DNA of 64,000 nt from contig PEAM01000004.1 in assembly GCA_002753565.1 (NCBI GenBank), forward strand, positions 62,001 through 126,000. The letters are read 5' to 3'. Source of the stretch: Magnetococcales bacterium (GTDB taxonomy: Bacteria > Pseudomonadota > Magnetococcia > Magnetococcales > JADFYX01). The notes beneath the pieces were generated by a model that was given only the letters and a program-made list of their open reading frames with translations, did no database searches and was not told the DNA's origin. Shown one piece after another: positions 43,256-52,252 of this stretch. Numbering within the stretch: position 1 is the stretch's first letter; every line of letters starts with the position of its first letter. Position numbers and translations under genes: made by a program.

Positions 43256-43678
43256 ATGGCTACAGAACGGTCATACAGACCCAAAAAAACAGCCCCTAAA
43301 CCAACCAAAACGGCGGAAGAGCGCCAAGCGGCCATGGAGAAAATTGTCTCGATGGCCCGTCGCAACCAAGATAGTCGGGCCGCTGGCTACCGTGAAAAAT
43401 CACTCCGCATCCATCCTCATGTCTGTGGTCGGTGTGGCCGAGAATTTTCCCAAGATAACCTCACCGAACTGACCGTTCACCATAAAGACCACAACCACGA
43501 CAACAATCCAGAAGATGGTAGTAATTGGGAAAATTTATGTATTTACTGTCATGACAACGAACATAGTCGTTATACGGAACATCTTGCCTCCAAAACCCAG
43601 GCCCTTCAAGCAGAGGAAGAGCCAAAACCGGCTACCCACAACCCTTTCGCAGACCTTGGAAAGCTGTTCAACAAATGA
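43256..43678 (+). CDS. HNH nuclease-domain protein, YajD-like
   Basis: The 140-residue protein has a basic N-terminal part and a zinc-finger HNH domain: CGRCGREFSQDNLTELTVHHKDHNHDNNPEDGSNWENLCIYCHDNEHSRY. Two CxxC pairs (CGRC and CIYC) bind the structural zinc, and HH...N...H form the nuclease centre. YajD-type proteins occur widely outside mobile elements, with unknown substrates. AGGA precedes the ATG by nine bases. A C-terminal FADLGKLFNK tail resembles that of YajD. Confidence 0.88.
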   Translation: MATERSYRPKKTAPKPTKTAEERQAAMEKIVSMARRNQDSRAAGYREKSLRIHPHVCGRCGREFSQDNLTELTVHHKDHNHDNNPEDGSNWENLCIYCHDNEHSRYTEHLASKTQALQAEEEPKPATHNPFADLGKLFNK

Positions 43679-44179
43679 GAAGAACAACCATCGTTCAAAA
43701 CCGCCTCCCTGATAGGACATGTTATAAACAGCCTGTTTAAGACAACAATACCAATTTTCCATCTCTTAATGAAGAACAATTTTAACACAACATTAACTTC
43801 TCCCACCACAGAAAAAATTTCCTTTAATTCAAAATAGTTACAATATCTCTATACGAAAACTTCCTCTCCAGACAGAGCGTTTGAGATCCAGTTGGCTGCT
43901 GTCTTGTCTACCATTTAAAAAGGGTATGCTGGTTTCAACTTAACATGGGTCAAGTTCATGATTAAAAGCCAACGCACCCCATAGCCCGGCAAGGGGGGAT
44001 GGGGCCGAGGGCAGATGAGTATGCTATTTTGAATGGGAGGGACCACAAAAGAGAGAGCATGGCTCAACAGGAGGAAAAGAAGGGGTCATTCTTCTGTTCA
44101 ACCTGGAAACGGGTGTTGGCGGTGCATGCTGACAACTGCCGTTTCCAGGTTAGATGAACAAAATTAAACTCAGAGGTTA
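43679..44179. other. Intergenic region after the HNH gene, with a strong stem-loop
   Basis: The 501-base stretch between two convergent genes is AT-rich at first, then has G-rich pieces (43993-44040). Its only clear structure is the stem-loop at 44100-44151. A 32-codon frame (ATG at 44059) runs through the stem-loop; it has no recognisable residues and no good ribosome site, so it is not called. Confidence 0.6.
44100..44151. repeat. Long stem-loop with perfect 13-bp arms
   Basis: Arms AACCTGGAAACGG (44100-44112) and CCGTTTCCAGGTT (44139-44151) match perfectly around a 26-base loop, in which GTTG (44115-44118) and CAAC (44133-44136) can extend the stem. No T tract follows on either strand. 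It could be a transcript-end structure for the convergent genes, a small-RNA hairpin or an element remnant. Confidence 0.65.
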
Positions 44180-45118
44180 CTAACCGTCTGCTGTTATCTG
44201 ATTGATCAACTCTTGAAGTTTTTCCATCGCTTCATCGTTATCAATCTGACAGGTTCCCGCATTTTGATGGCCGCCACCGCCATATTTGAGGGCCAACTCA
44301 CCTACATTGGTCTTGGAGTCACGCTTGAGAATCGACTTACCGATGGCAAAAACCGTATTCTGTTTTTTAAACCCCCAGAGTACGTGAATGGAAATATTGG
44401 TTTCGGGGAAGAGAGCGTAGATCATGAAGCGATTACCGGCAAAGATGGTCTCTTCGTTACGCAGGTCCAACACCACCAAATTACCGTGAACCGTGGTGCA
44501 GCGTTTGATCTGCTCGACAAACTTGGTCTCGTGTTCAAAGTAGAGGTCGACCCGCTCTTTGACATCCGGCATCTGCAGAATCTGTTCAATGGTGTGATCT
44601 CGGCAACTGTCGATCAACTGCATCATCAGTTGATAGTTGGAGACCTTGAACTCTCTAAAACGTCCCAGTCCGGTACGGGCATCCATCAGGAAGTTCATCA
44701 GTACCCAACCGGTCGGGTGGAGAATTTCATCCTTGTTGAAACGGGCCGCATCCCCCTTATCCACCGCTTCCATCATCTCGGTCGAGACATTGGGATAACC
44801 TTTTTTGCCCCCATAATAGTCATAGACCACCCGAGCCGCTGATGGGGCCTTGGGATCAATGATATGGTTATCGGGTTTTTCCCCACCTTGGCGAATGACC
44901 TCGCTCAAATGGTGATCAAAAGCCAGAGAGACGCCCTTCACATAAGGGAGGTTGGTGGTAATATCCCGACTGGTAATGTCAATTTTGCCATCTTGCATAT
45001 CCTTGGGATGAACAAACTTGATCTCATCGATCATGTCCAACTCTTTTAACAAAACAGCACAAACCAAACCGTCGAAGTCACTCCGGGTAACAAGCCGGAA
45101 TTTCTTTTTTTGTGTCAT
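44180..45118 (-). CDS. DHH-family phosphoesterase
   Basis: The 312-residue protein has an N-terminal DHH domain (LVTRSDFDGLVCAVLLKEL, then AFDHHLSE with the DHH motif) and a C-terminal DHHA1-like region ending KYGGGGHQNAGTCQI, where GGGGHxxA binds the substrate. Relatives are exopolyphosphatases, nanoRNases and c-di-nucleotide phosphodiesterases; the sequence does not allow a choice. An upstream GAGGGATGTTG region provides a ribosome site. The gene stands alone, convergent with the HNH gene across a long spacer. Confidence 0.9.
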   Translation of the reverse strand: MTQKKKFRLVTRSDFDGLVCAVLLKELDMIDEIKFVHPKDMQDGKIDITSRDITTNLPYVKGVSLAFDHHLSEVIRQGGEKPDNHIIDPKAPSAARVVYDYYGGKKGYPNVSTEMMEAVDKGDAARFNKDEILHPTGWVLMNFLMDARTGLGRFREFKVSNYQLMMQLIDSCRDHTIEQILQMPDVKERVDLYFEHETKFVEQIKRCTTVHGNLVVLDLRNEETIFAGNRFMIYALFPETNISIHVLWGFKKQNTVFAIGKSILKRDSKTNVGELALKYGGGGHQNAGTCQIDNDEAMEKLQELINQITADG

Positions 45119-45237
45119 CTCAACATCCCTCCGAGATTATTCTTAATCGTTGAATATCTGCATTTTGAATACGTTATTTTTCAGTACAACTTCACTAACC
45201 TACAGGAAATCACCACCATTTTGAACAAAATTCTGAT

Positions 45238-47361
45238 CTATTTTTTCTGAATATGCCAACAATTATGGATTTTTCGGTTTCTCTTAAAGTCGGGATCAAA
45301 GGTCTGATCGGTTATTTCGGTGAGAGTCAGCGTGGAATCAATCCAGCTGTCATCCATCTTAAAGCGCTGAAGATTATTGGAGAAAATCAACTCTCCACCC
45401 GGCTCTAGAAGGGTGACCACCGAACGAATCAGAGCGCCATGGTCACGCTGGAGATCAAAGGTATCGCTCATGCTTTTGGAGTTGGAAAAGGTGGGAGGGT
45501 CCAGAAAAATCAGGCCAAACCGGCTGTGGCACCGCTCTACCCATCCCAAACAGTCAGCCGAGATAAAGGTGTGGGCAGAACCTTCAAAACCGTTAAGGGC
45601 CATGTTCTGTCTGGCCCAGTTCAGGTAGGTGTTGGAGAGATCCACCGTCATGGTCTCCACTGCCCCCCCATCTGCGGCATACACGGAGGACGCCCCGGTA
45701 TAACCAAACAAATTTAAAAACCGACGGCCCATGGCCTTCTGGCGGATGATCCGCCGAGTGGGTGCGTGGTCCAGAAAAAGGCCGGTATCCAGATAGTCGC
45801 TCAAGTTGACCAAAAATTTCAGCCCCCCCTCCCGAACCTCCCGCTGCACCCCTCGTTGATCCATCTTGCCATATTGAGAGCCGCCGGAACGTTTGCGACG
45901 CACCTTTAAAAACAGGTTGTCCGCCGGCAGGTCCAGAACCGAAGGAATCACCGATAGTGCCGCATTCAGCCGATCCCTTGCCTTCTCCGGGTCGATGGTG
46001 TCCGGAGCCTGATACTCCTGAACATGGACCCAGCGCTCGTAGATATCCACCGCCATGGCATATTCCGGCATGTCTGCATCATAGAGGCGATAACAGGAGA
46101 CCCCCTCTTTTTTCAACCAACGCCTGAGCTGCTTATGGTTTTTCTTCAGCCGATTGGCAAACATCTCCACCTGGGTATGGGCCGAGTGGGAGATCTGACG
46201 CTCTGGCCTGATATCGGGGAGAAAAGATAACAGGGAGCAGGCCAAGGGACCGTTATACAGGGTGGTACTCTTTTTGGGTGTAACCCCCAGAGCCTTGGCA
46301 GCATTGGGCAAGCCGGTAAAGACAGTCCGATGCCAATCGACAAACCGAAAACGGACAACCTCACCCAACGCACGGTAGAGTGGCTGTAATCCGGCTACGG
46401 TTCCCTGGCGTTCACCATACGGGGGGTTAAAGGCCAACAGCCCTCTCCCCTCCCGTGTTGGTTGCACCTCCAGGGCCTCCCCCTCCTTAAAATGGATGTA
46501 CCCCTCCAGCCCGGCCTGAATACAGTTCTGTTGGGCGGCTCGGATCATGCTGGGGTTGGTATCGAAACCAAGAATGGCAGGCAGTTTTTCCTTGCCGACT
46601 CGAGACCGCTCTTTCGCCTCTGCCAGCAGATCGTACCAAGCCTGGGCATCATGGCCCAACCATCCTAAAAAGCCAAAATAGTCCCGAGTCAAACCGGGAG
46701 CCGTATCACTGGCCAGCAGAGCCGCTTCAATGGGCAGGGTGCCAGAGCCGCACATGGGATCGATAAAAGGGCCACCCCGCCGGGCGATGGCGGCCCAATC
46801 GGAAAAGAGCAGAATGGCTGCCGCCAGGTTCTGTTTTAACGGGGCGTTGCCGGCATGGACGCGATAACCACGACGGTGGAGACTTTCACCGGAGAGGTCC
46901 AGGTTGACAGCAACCCGGTCTGTTCTCAGGCGGACATTGATGCGTATATCCGGTTGATCGGTATCCACCGAAGGGCGTACCCCGGTCAGATCCCGAAAGC
47001 GATCCACAATGGCATCTTTAACCTTGCGAGCTGCAAATCCGGTATGTTTGATCTCTTCGTTGGTGCCGGTAAAGTCGACGGCCAGGGTCCCCCCCTTATC
47101 CAGATGCTCCTCCCACGGAATCTGATAAACCCCCTCATAAAGCCCCTGCTGATCAGAGGCATGGAACCGAGCAAGGGGATAGATGACCCGGCTGGCCGTC
47201 CGAGACCAGAGGCAAACGGCATAGGCCAGTCGAACAGGGCCTCGAAAAGCCACCCCTGCCCGAGCCGGTCGAACACCCTGAGCACCCAGATCTTTTAGTT
47301 CCTGAGCGAGAAGGGGCTCCATACCAAAGGCAGTTGTGGCAAAAAAATCAATGTTATTCAA
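45238..47361 (-). CDS. rlmL: Bifunctional 23S rRNA methyltransferase RlmKL
   Basis: The product of about 707 residues has a THUMP domain (about 45-155), an N-terminal N2-guanine methyltransferase domain (RlmL; DPMCGSGTLPIEAALLA, FNPPYGER) and a C-terminal N7-guanine domain (RlmK; LNLFGYTGASSVYAADGGA, DPPTFSNSKSM). It modifies G2445 and G2069 of 23S rRNA (E. coli numbering). The start is uncertain: no ATG precedes the conserved FFATTAFGMEPLL, so a TTG at 47361 or 47373 is needed; the first ATG would remove conserved residues. It lies downstream of gapR on the same strand. Confidence 0.93.
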   Translation of the reverse strand: MNNIDFFATTAFGMEPLLAQELKDLGAQGVRPARAGVAFRGPVRLAYAVCLWSRTASRVIYPLARFHASDQQGLYEGVYQIPWEEHLDKGGTLAVDFTGTNEEIKHTGFAARKVKDAIVDRFRDLTGVRPSVDTDQPDIRINVRLRTDRVAVNLDLSGESLHRRGYRVHAGNAPLKQNLAAAILLFSDWAAIARRGGPFIDPMCGSGTLPIEAALLASDTAPGLTRDYFGFLGWLGHDAQAWYDLLAEAKERSRVGKEKLPAILGFDTNPSMIRAAQQNCIQAGLEGYIHFKEGEALEVQPTREGRGLLAFNPPYGERQGTVAGLQPLYRALGEVVRFRFVDWHRTVFTGLPNAAKALGVTPKKSTTLYNGPLACSLLSFLPDIRPERQISHSAHTQVEMFANRLKKNHKQLRRWLKKEGVSCYRLYDADMPEYAMAVDIYERWVHVQEYQAPDTIDPEKARDRLNAALSVIPSVLDLPADNLFLKVRRKRSGGSQYGKMDQRGVQREVREGGLKFLVNLSDYLDTGLFLDHAPTRRIIRQKAMGRRFLNLFGYTGASSVYAADGGAVETMTVDLSNTYLNWARQNMALNGFEGSAHTFISADCLGWVERCHSRFGLIFLDPPTFSNSKSMSDTFDLQRDHGALIRSVVTLLEPGGELIFSNNLQRFKMDDSWIDSTLTLTEITDQTFDPDFKRNRKIHNCWHIQKK

Positions 47362-47457
47362 TAGATAAACCAAGCTAAGAGAAAAAGATCGGCTTCAACA
47401 ACCAAAACCGTAACCCCACCAAAAGAGAGAGGGGGTTGGAAAAGAGGCACTCAGGCT

Positions 47458-47751
47458 CTATTTCATGCCTAAAGCCTGTTTGTAGAGGTGAATCATCGCC
47501 TCTTCTTCATCCACTTCATGAGGGTCCATGGTTCTCAATCGCACGATTTTACGCATGATTTTGGGATCAAAACCCTGGGACTTGGCCTCGGCGTACACCT
47601 CTTTCACATTGGTGGCAATGGCCGATTTTTCCTCCTCCAACCGTTCAATCCGATCGATAAACCGCCCCAACTGCTCAGCGGCAATCCCCTCCCCATCGAC
47701 AATCTCACCGGCTTTTTCGTCCGGTTCCTCATTTTGGCCCACCAATTCCAT
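47458..47751 (-). CDS. gapR: GapR nucleoid-associated protein (DUF2312)
   Basis: The 97-residue protein matches Gap[55 protein letters not shown]. In Caulobacter GapR is a chromosome-coating protein that binds overtwisted AT-rich DNA and supports topoisomerases during replication. The family is almost restricted to Alphaproteobacteria and their phages, so it is a taxonomic marker. The ATG at 47751 is favoured over 47766 because AGGAAGAG lies just upstream of it. The N-terminal acidic extension of about 20 residues is longer than usual. Confidence 0.93.
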   Translation of the reverse strand: MELVGQNEEPDEKAGEIVDGEGIAAEQLGRFIDRIERLEEEKSAIATNVKEVYAEAKSQGFDPKIMRKIVRLRTMDPHEVDEEEAMIHLYKQALGMK

Positions 47752-47850
47752 GATTCTCTTCCTCATACTCCATGGGTGTTAAACAATATCCTGCAAGGGT
47801 ATACGCATCGATGCGATTTGCCAATCCATAATCCACCCGACAGATGGATC

Positions 47851-49923
47851 TTAATGTAGCTCCAGAGGGGCCAGATACTGCTCCAGATCCCTCTGCGCCT
47901 TCTCCAATTGGTGCTGGTGGTTTTGGTACTCTCTCTGTTTCTCTTCCAGGAGGGTCTCCTTGTCATCCAACTTTTTCATCATACGTCCATAAAAGGGGCT
48001 TTGAGCATTGACCGTTTTCAAATTGGCCCGAATTCTCTCCTGCTCACGCCCCAACGCCCCGATCTGCTGCTTGGCTTGATTCAACAAACGGCGAAATTTT
48101 TCCACCTCTCCGTGCAGCATCACCACCCGGTTCAGACCTTTTTTTACCGAAGGGGAGAGAGCCCCCTGCTTGGTATACTCCAACAGTTGCCCTATCCGGC
48201 CCCGCAACAGAACAATACGGGACTCCAAAACCCGCTCCTGTGCGACCTTCAACTCAGACTGGCTCTTGGGCGCCAGCTCGGTGCGAAAACGGTAGAGCCT
48301 ATTGGTCGACTCAAAGGGTTGAACCTCTCCCACCACGGCCCAGCCTTGGCGCTTGGGTAGCTCAACAATCAGTTTTTTTAACTCATCAGACCGATTATCC
48401 AACACAAACGTCTGGCTGGATTGCTGTTTTTGAGAATAATAGAATACCCCTTTGACAATCCGTCCGCTGGTAATGTTCATCTCTTGTGGGGAGTGGCTGG
48501 TATTAACCCGCACATCCAGGTCAATACCATAGCTCAACAGCCTTTTCTCTCCTGCCGGTAGATTATCCAGCAGCGCATCCCCACCATAAAGCCCACCATC
48601 AAACAGGGTAACCGGTCCCGGCGGGAGGTGGGTTGCGGTGCTGTTTTCTAAAAAGAGTCCATTCAAGGGGTGGTCTGCCAGAACCTGTTGATTATACAGA
48701 CTCACCTTCTCCAGCTTGATGGGCTTGGAGATAAAGGGAATCATGGCCCCTCGCCGTCTGGGAAGGTCAACCCCATTAACCGTAAAATGGAACAGAGCCC
48801 CCGCCTCCTCGGAGCTGGCCGCAGAGATAAGGGAGGGCTGAATTGACTCCTGCTGCCAATGGTCGTCCGCCACCCTACCATCCTCCTGGGCCTCCCTGGC
48901 CATCATCGGCGCCATGGCCATCCGACTACTCTTTCCACGCACCATCTGACCTGCCGATGGAGCGACCCCCCCAGTATAGCGTTGCGGCTGGATGGCGGCA
49001 TGGTTTTCGGGTTGGATGGTTGGTCGGGTAATGTAGCGGGGTTTGTAGAGATCTTGTATAAAGGAGATGGGACGACCACTAACCAACGAGAGCTGCACAT
49101 CCTGCCAATCGTTATCCGACTGGTTTTCCACCACCGCCCAACCCTGAATCCGCCCCTCCCCCGACCCCTTGGCCCCCTCTTTTTGGGCAGGCAGGATTAA
49201 GCGGTAGGAGCTTTTCCAGACCGGGGTCTCCACCACATAGCCCAGACGGACCTTCCGAACCCCCTGGCCGGGAAAGTGAAGTACCATTTTTTTACTGTTC
49301 TTACTGCGCATCTCATCCAGAGCCTCCAGGGCCTTGGCCAAATCCCGCCGATCCCCTCCCTGGTCTAGTGAGAGCTGTTCCAACTCACGGAGTGGCACCA
49401 CCCGAAACCCCGCCGTCGTAGCCAGGTTTAAAAACCAATCAACAACCGGCTCCTCGCTCCCCTCAACGGAGACCGGACGTTGCTCTACACCCAACAGGCG
49501 ACCTGAAAGGGCTTTTCCCTGATGGTGGGCGGTTATCTGGCTACCCCGTAACTGGGTGAGTATGTCAGCAAGAGAGGGGTTATCGGAAAGATCGACCTGA
49601 AAGCCGGAGAGAATTCTATTTTTTGAGTTTTCTGATGGGTAGAGCACAAAACCGGGCACCCCCCCATCCAGATCTTCCATAACCAGAGATTTGAGCACAT
49701 CGCTAATCTGCTGAGCAGAGAAGGGAAGCTGAACCTCCGAGCCGCCTTCAAGGGAGCCCGCATGTTGAAAATAGCCAACCCCACTGGAAAACAGAGCCAC
49801 CGACCGAACCGGCAGGGCGTTCTCCTCCCCGGTGGAATCTTGGGCAAAGAGGGCTGCTGGAAACAGAAAAACCCAAACCAAAACGTCAATAAAAGGCCGT
49901 GTTAGGGCGGATCGCAAACCCAT
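47851..49923 (-). CDS. DUF4139 domain-containing exported protein
   Basis: The 690-residue protein has a signal peptide (1-27, ending AALFAQD) and then the DUF4139-type start LPVRSVALFSSGVGYFQHAG, a mixed beta region with YVVETPVWKSSYRLIL and WAVVENQSDNDWQDVQLSLVSGRPISF, and a long C-terminal coiled coil (about 570-685). This architecture is shared by mucoidy-inhibitor-like proteins of unknown activity. The ATG at 49923 is chosen because GGGAGAAAAGAG precedes it and the signal peptide starts there. It probably acts in the periplasm or cell envelope. Confidence 0.85.
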   Translation of the reverse strand: MGLRSALTRPFIDVLVWVFLFPAALFAQDSTGEENALPVRSVALFSSGVGYFQHAGSLEGGSEVQLPFSAQQISDVLKSLVMEDLDGGVPGFVLYPSENSKNRILSGFQVDLSDNPSLADILTQLRGSQITAHHQGKALSGRLLGVEQRPVSVEGSEEPVVDWFLNLATTAGFRVVPLRELEQLSLDQGGDRRDLAKALEALDEMRSKNSKKMVLHFPGQGVRKVRLGYVVETPVWKSSYRLILPAQKEGAKGSGEGRIQGWAVVENQSDNDWQDVQLSLVSGRPISFIQDLYKPRYITRPTIQPENHAAIQPQRYTGGVAPSAGQMVRGKSSRMAMAPMMAREAQEDGRVADDHWQQESIQPSLISAASSEEAGALFHFTVNGVDLPRRRGAMIPFISKPIKLEKVSLYNQQVLADHPLNGLFLENSTATHLPPGPVTLFDGGLYGGDALLDNLPAGEKRLLSYGIDLDVRVNTSHSPQEMNITSGRIVKGVFYYSQKQQSSQTFVLDNRSDELKKLIVELPKRQGWAVVGEVQPFESTNRLYRFRTELAPKSQSELKVAQERVLESRIVLLRGRIGQLLEYTKQGALSPSVKKGLNRVVMLHGEVEKFRRLLNQAKQQIGALGREQERIRANLKTVNAQSPFYGRMMKKLDDKETLLEEKQREYQNHQHQLEKAQRDLEQYLAPLELH

Positions 49924-50053
49924 CTCTTTTCTCCCAGAAATTATAACTGACTTTTCACTACCACAGCCAACACGGTAGCCCATCAAGGAGGGGGTTTCAA
50001 TTGCTGTTGAAAAATGTCAGCTTTCCATCGCAAAGATAAAAAGCCGGTCTGCT

Positions 50054-50749
50054 TCAGGGGGAGGATGTGGGAAGATAGCCGCACGACTCAAGCAGAGGCA
50101 GCATATGGGCAGGGGGAGGTGCCGTCACCACAATAGGGGGGCGTCTTTTGGAGAGTGGAATCGCCACCTCTCGGGCATGAAGCTGCAGAGAGAGAGACTG
50201 TCCGGGCTGTCTCTCACCATAGAGGGTATCCCCCACAAGGGGAAACCCCATCTGGGCACAGTGGACCCGGAGCTGGTGCGTACGACCGGTGCGGGGCTTT
50301 AGCTCCAGCCAAAAACCCGCCGCTCCCCGTCCCAGCAGACGATAGTCGGTCTGAGAGGGCTTTCCCTCGTCATCTACCACCATACGCCACTGATGCCGTT
50401 CTCCGGTTATTTTTTGCAGCGGCAGATCAATCAGCCCCTCTTCCTCGGGTGGCTCTGAGGAGGCCATCGCCCAATAGCGTTTATGAATCTGCCCAGAAGC
50501 AAACAGCCGGCCTACCTTGCGCAACGCCTTGGGGTGGCGCCCCAACACCAGACAACCACTGGTTGCCCGATCAAGACGGTGGGCCAGAGATGGCCTTCTT
50601 GGCAGACCAAAACGCAGGGCATCAAAATAGTTTTCCAATGCCTCTCCACCACCCGGCGGCCCATGAACGGCGATACCGGCTGGCTTATTGATCACCAAAA
50701 TCAAGCCGTCTCGATAGAGGATGCGCTCCTGCAGTTCGGCTTTGGTCAT
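50054..50749 (-). CDS. RluA-family pseudouridine synthase
   Basis: The 231-residue enzyme lacks an S4 domain and has motif I LVINKPAGIAVHGPPG, the catalytic motif HRLDRATSGCLVLGR (Asp nucleophile) and LKPRTGRTHQLRVHCAQMGFPLVGDTLYG. It is a RluA/RluC/TruC-type RNA pseudouridine synthase; the exact RNA target is not resolved. It follows the small unknown gene by 14 bases on the same strand, and both are probably co-transcribed. Confidence 0.9.
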   Translation of the reverse strand: MTKAELQERILYRDGLILVINKPAGIAVHGPPGGGEALENYFDALRFGLPRRPSLAHRLDRATSGCLVLGRHPKALRKVGRLFASGQIHKRYWAMASSEPPEEEGLIDLPLQKITGERHQWRMVVDDEGKPSQTDYRLLGRGAAGFWLELKPRTGRTHQLRVHCAQMGFPLVGDTLYGERQPGQSLSLQLHAREVAIPLSKRRPPIVVTAPPPAHMLPLLESCGYLPTSSP

Positions 50750-50763
50750 GCAACCATCCTAAA

Positions 50764-51009
50764 CTAGCAGGCCATGCGCATGCGCTGTTGGTACTCTTCT
50801 GTTGTCTCTTGTTGCAGATCATGCATTTCAGAGGCCTCTCTCTTCTCACGAAAAACCTGGGTCTTTCTTGCCGCAACGACCAGAGACTCCATACACTGCA
50901 TCAGCTCCTCGTCCATCCGGGTTCGCCCCTCTTGCACTTCAAGAACCAGTTCTCCGGCCATCTGTTCTAAAATAGATTCCATCGCAACGAGTTTAGCAAT
51001 ACTGGCCAT
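50764..51009 (-). CDS. Small helical protein of unknown function
   Basis: The 81-residue product is almost wholly helical and charged: MASIAKLVAMESILEQMAGELVLEVQEG, then a Glu/Gln-rich half (EKREASEMHDLQQETTEEYQQRM). No family is recognised. The ATG at 51009 is chosen because AAGGAG precedes it. It lies 14 bases upstream of the RluA-family gene. Short coiled-coil length suggests a partner-binding role, which is only a guess. Confidence 0.65.
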   Translation of the reverse strand: MASIAKLVAMESILEQMAGELVLEVQEGRTRMDEELMQCMESLVVAARKTQVFREKREASEMHDLQQETTEEYQQRMRMAC

Positions 51010-51449
51010 CGGATACGCTCCTTCAAAGGATAAATAAAAATAGATCCGGGTCTTCTCAACGAAAATACCCTTGTTCGTTCTTGTTAGCCTCATTACTTCA
51101 ATATGCGTGCCACAAAAAGAGATCCATACGCTATTTATGTGAGCCTTTCCACCTGGATTGATGAATTTATATTTATTTACAACTAATTATACAATAATAA
51201 TCCAACAACAAGGGGGGGTGAAATGGTTTGCCAAACAGCAGAAAACAGGGATAGTCCACAAGCCAGGTTTTAATAAACGGGAGGGCGTGGTAGGAAAAAA
51301 ATGCACTTCTGAACCAGTGAGGGGGAAAAAATGGCTACATTCCGGGTGGGGAGTCCAACAAGAGGGGTAAAAAAGTCATCGAAGAGAGGGGTAGTAGAAA
51401 AATCCACCCCTCTCCCGACTCTTGGCTATCAACAACCGTTTTCAGAGAT
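51010..51449. other. Intergenic region between the small helical gene and the SPOR gene
   Basis: The 440-base spacer is AT-rich in its first half and purine-rich in its second. Short plus-strand frames within it look like chance. A stem-loop at 51384-51414 is the only clear structure. Confidence 0.5.
51384..51414 (-). terminator. Candidate terminator after the SPOR gene
   Basis: Arms GAGAGGGGT (51384-51392) and ACCCCTCTC (51406-51414) are perfectly complementary around a 13-base loop. On the minus strand the T run comes about 11 bases after the stem, so termination would be imperfect. It lies 35 bases past the SPOR gene stop. Confidence 0.45.
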
Positions 51450-52214
51450 TCAGCTACCGGACTCCCAGCTCTCAATCTTGGGAATGGCAAGGCCAATGGT
51501 ACTCATCCGATCACTGACCTCCTGAGCCTTGGCCTTGCTATTATAAGGCCCCATGAAAACCATGTGAATCTGCTCCTTGGCCTCAACCTTGATCAGCTTT
51601 AAGGGAGAGACCCCCATCGCCTCAATACGGTCCATTTCAAAGATGGCATCCGATAGGTTGATGGTCTCAACCAGCGGGATCACATACCCCTCTTCACCCG
51701 GCGTCACCCAGACATCCAACCCGCTGGCCCGAAGTTTAACTTCAGCCTCTCGGGCCGACTCCAAGCTACTGAACGGACCGGCCTGGACACTGTTCCTCAA
51801 CACTTTCTCTTCAATAGCCCGAACCCTGGGATTATAGCCCTGGTTACGCAGACGATCGACCAGTGGTGCAACCCCCTCCTTGGAGGTAAACTGACCTAGA
51901 TGAACAATAAATTTAGAGGAGACAACGGCCGGCTTGACGGGAGCTTTCGATGCCACCACAGGCTTGGCCACTTTTAACTGTTGGGGTTTGTTGGCTTGGG
52001 CCGGGACAATGCGTTCACCCGTGGCCTGGACAATTTTAGCGGTTGCAGGATCGGGAAGGGCAAACCGTTTTCCCGGCATGAGAGCCCCCTCCCAAAGCCC
52101 GCTATCCTCCTCAGAGGTAAAACCAGAGATCAATACGGCACTGTTCATGGTGGCTAAAAGCACCACCAATACCAGCGGAACAATGCCAGAAATGGCTGGG
52201 AGACGAAGAGCCAC
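51450..52214 (-). CDS. Membrane-anchored SPOR-domain protein
   Basis: The 254-residue protein has one N-terminal membrane helix (about 8-30), a Pro/Ala/Lys-rich linker (about 60-100) and a SPOR domain (about 101-180: SKFIVHLGQFTSKEGVAPLVDRLRNQGYNPRV, VQAGPFSSLESAREAEVKLRASG). A second SPOR-like repeat (QIHMVFMGPYNSKAKAQEVSDRM) lies near the end. SPOR domains bind denuded peptidoglycan at division sites. It is the last gene of the valS-nadC-birA-coaX train, 38 bases after coaX. Confidence 0.85.
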   Translation of the reverse strand: MALRLPAISGIVPLVLVVLLATMNSAVLISGFTSEEDSGLWEGALMPGKRFALPDPATAKIVQATGERIVPAQANKPQQLKVAKPVVASKAPVKPAVVSSKFIVHLGQFTSKEGVAPLVDRLRNQGYNPRVRAIEEKVLRNSVQAGPFSSLESAREAEVKLRASGLDVWVTPGEEGYVIPLVETINLSDAIFEMDRIEAMGVSPLKLIKVEAKEQIHMVFMGPYNSKAKAQEVSDRMSTIGLAIPKIESWESGS

Positions 52215-52252
52215 GATACCCCCTTTGTCAAACTAAAACCAACTAGGTTACG

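Noticed and set aside
42190-43678. S24 repressor plus HNH gene as a prophage remnant
   Set aside because: No integrase, attachment site, portal, terminase or other phage gene is near, and YajD-like HNH genes are common in chromosomes.
44059-44157. 32-codon frame through the stem-loop at 44100-44151
   Set aside because: Its codons are forced by the inverted repeat, and there is no good start context.
51158-51370. 70-codon frame in the spacer after the small helical gene
   Set aside because: No ribosome site, no recognisable residues and a shift in composition midway.
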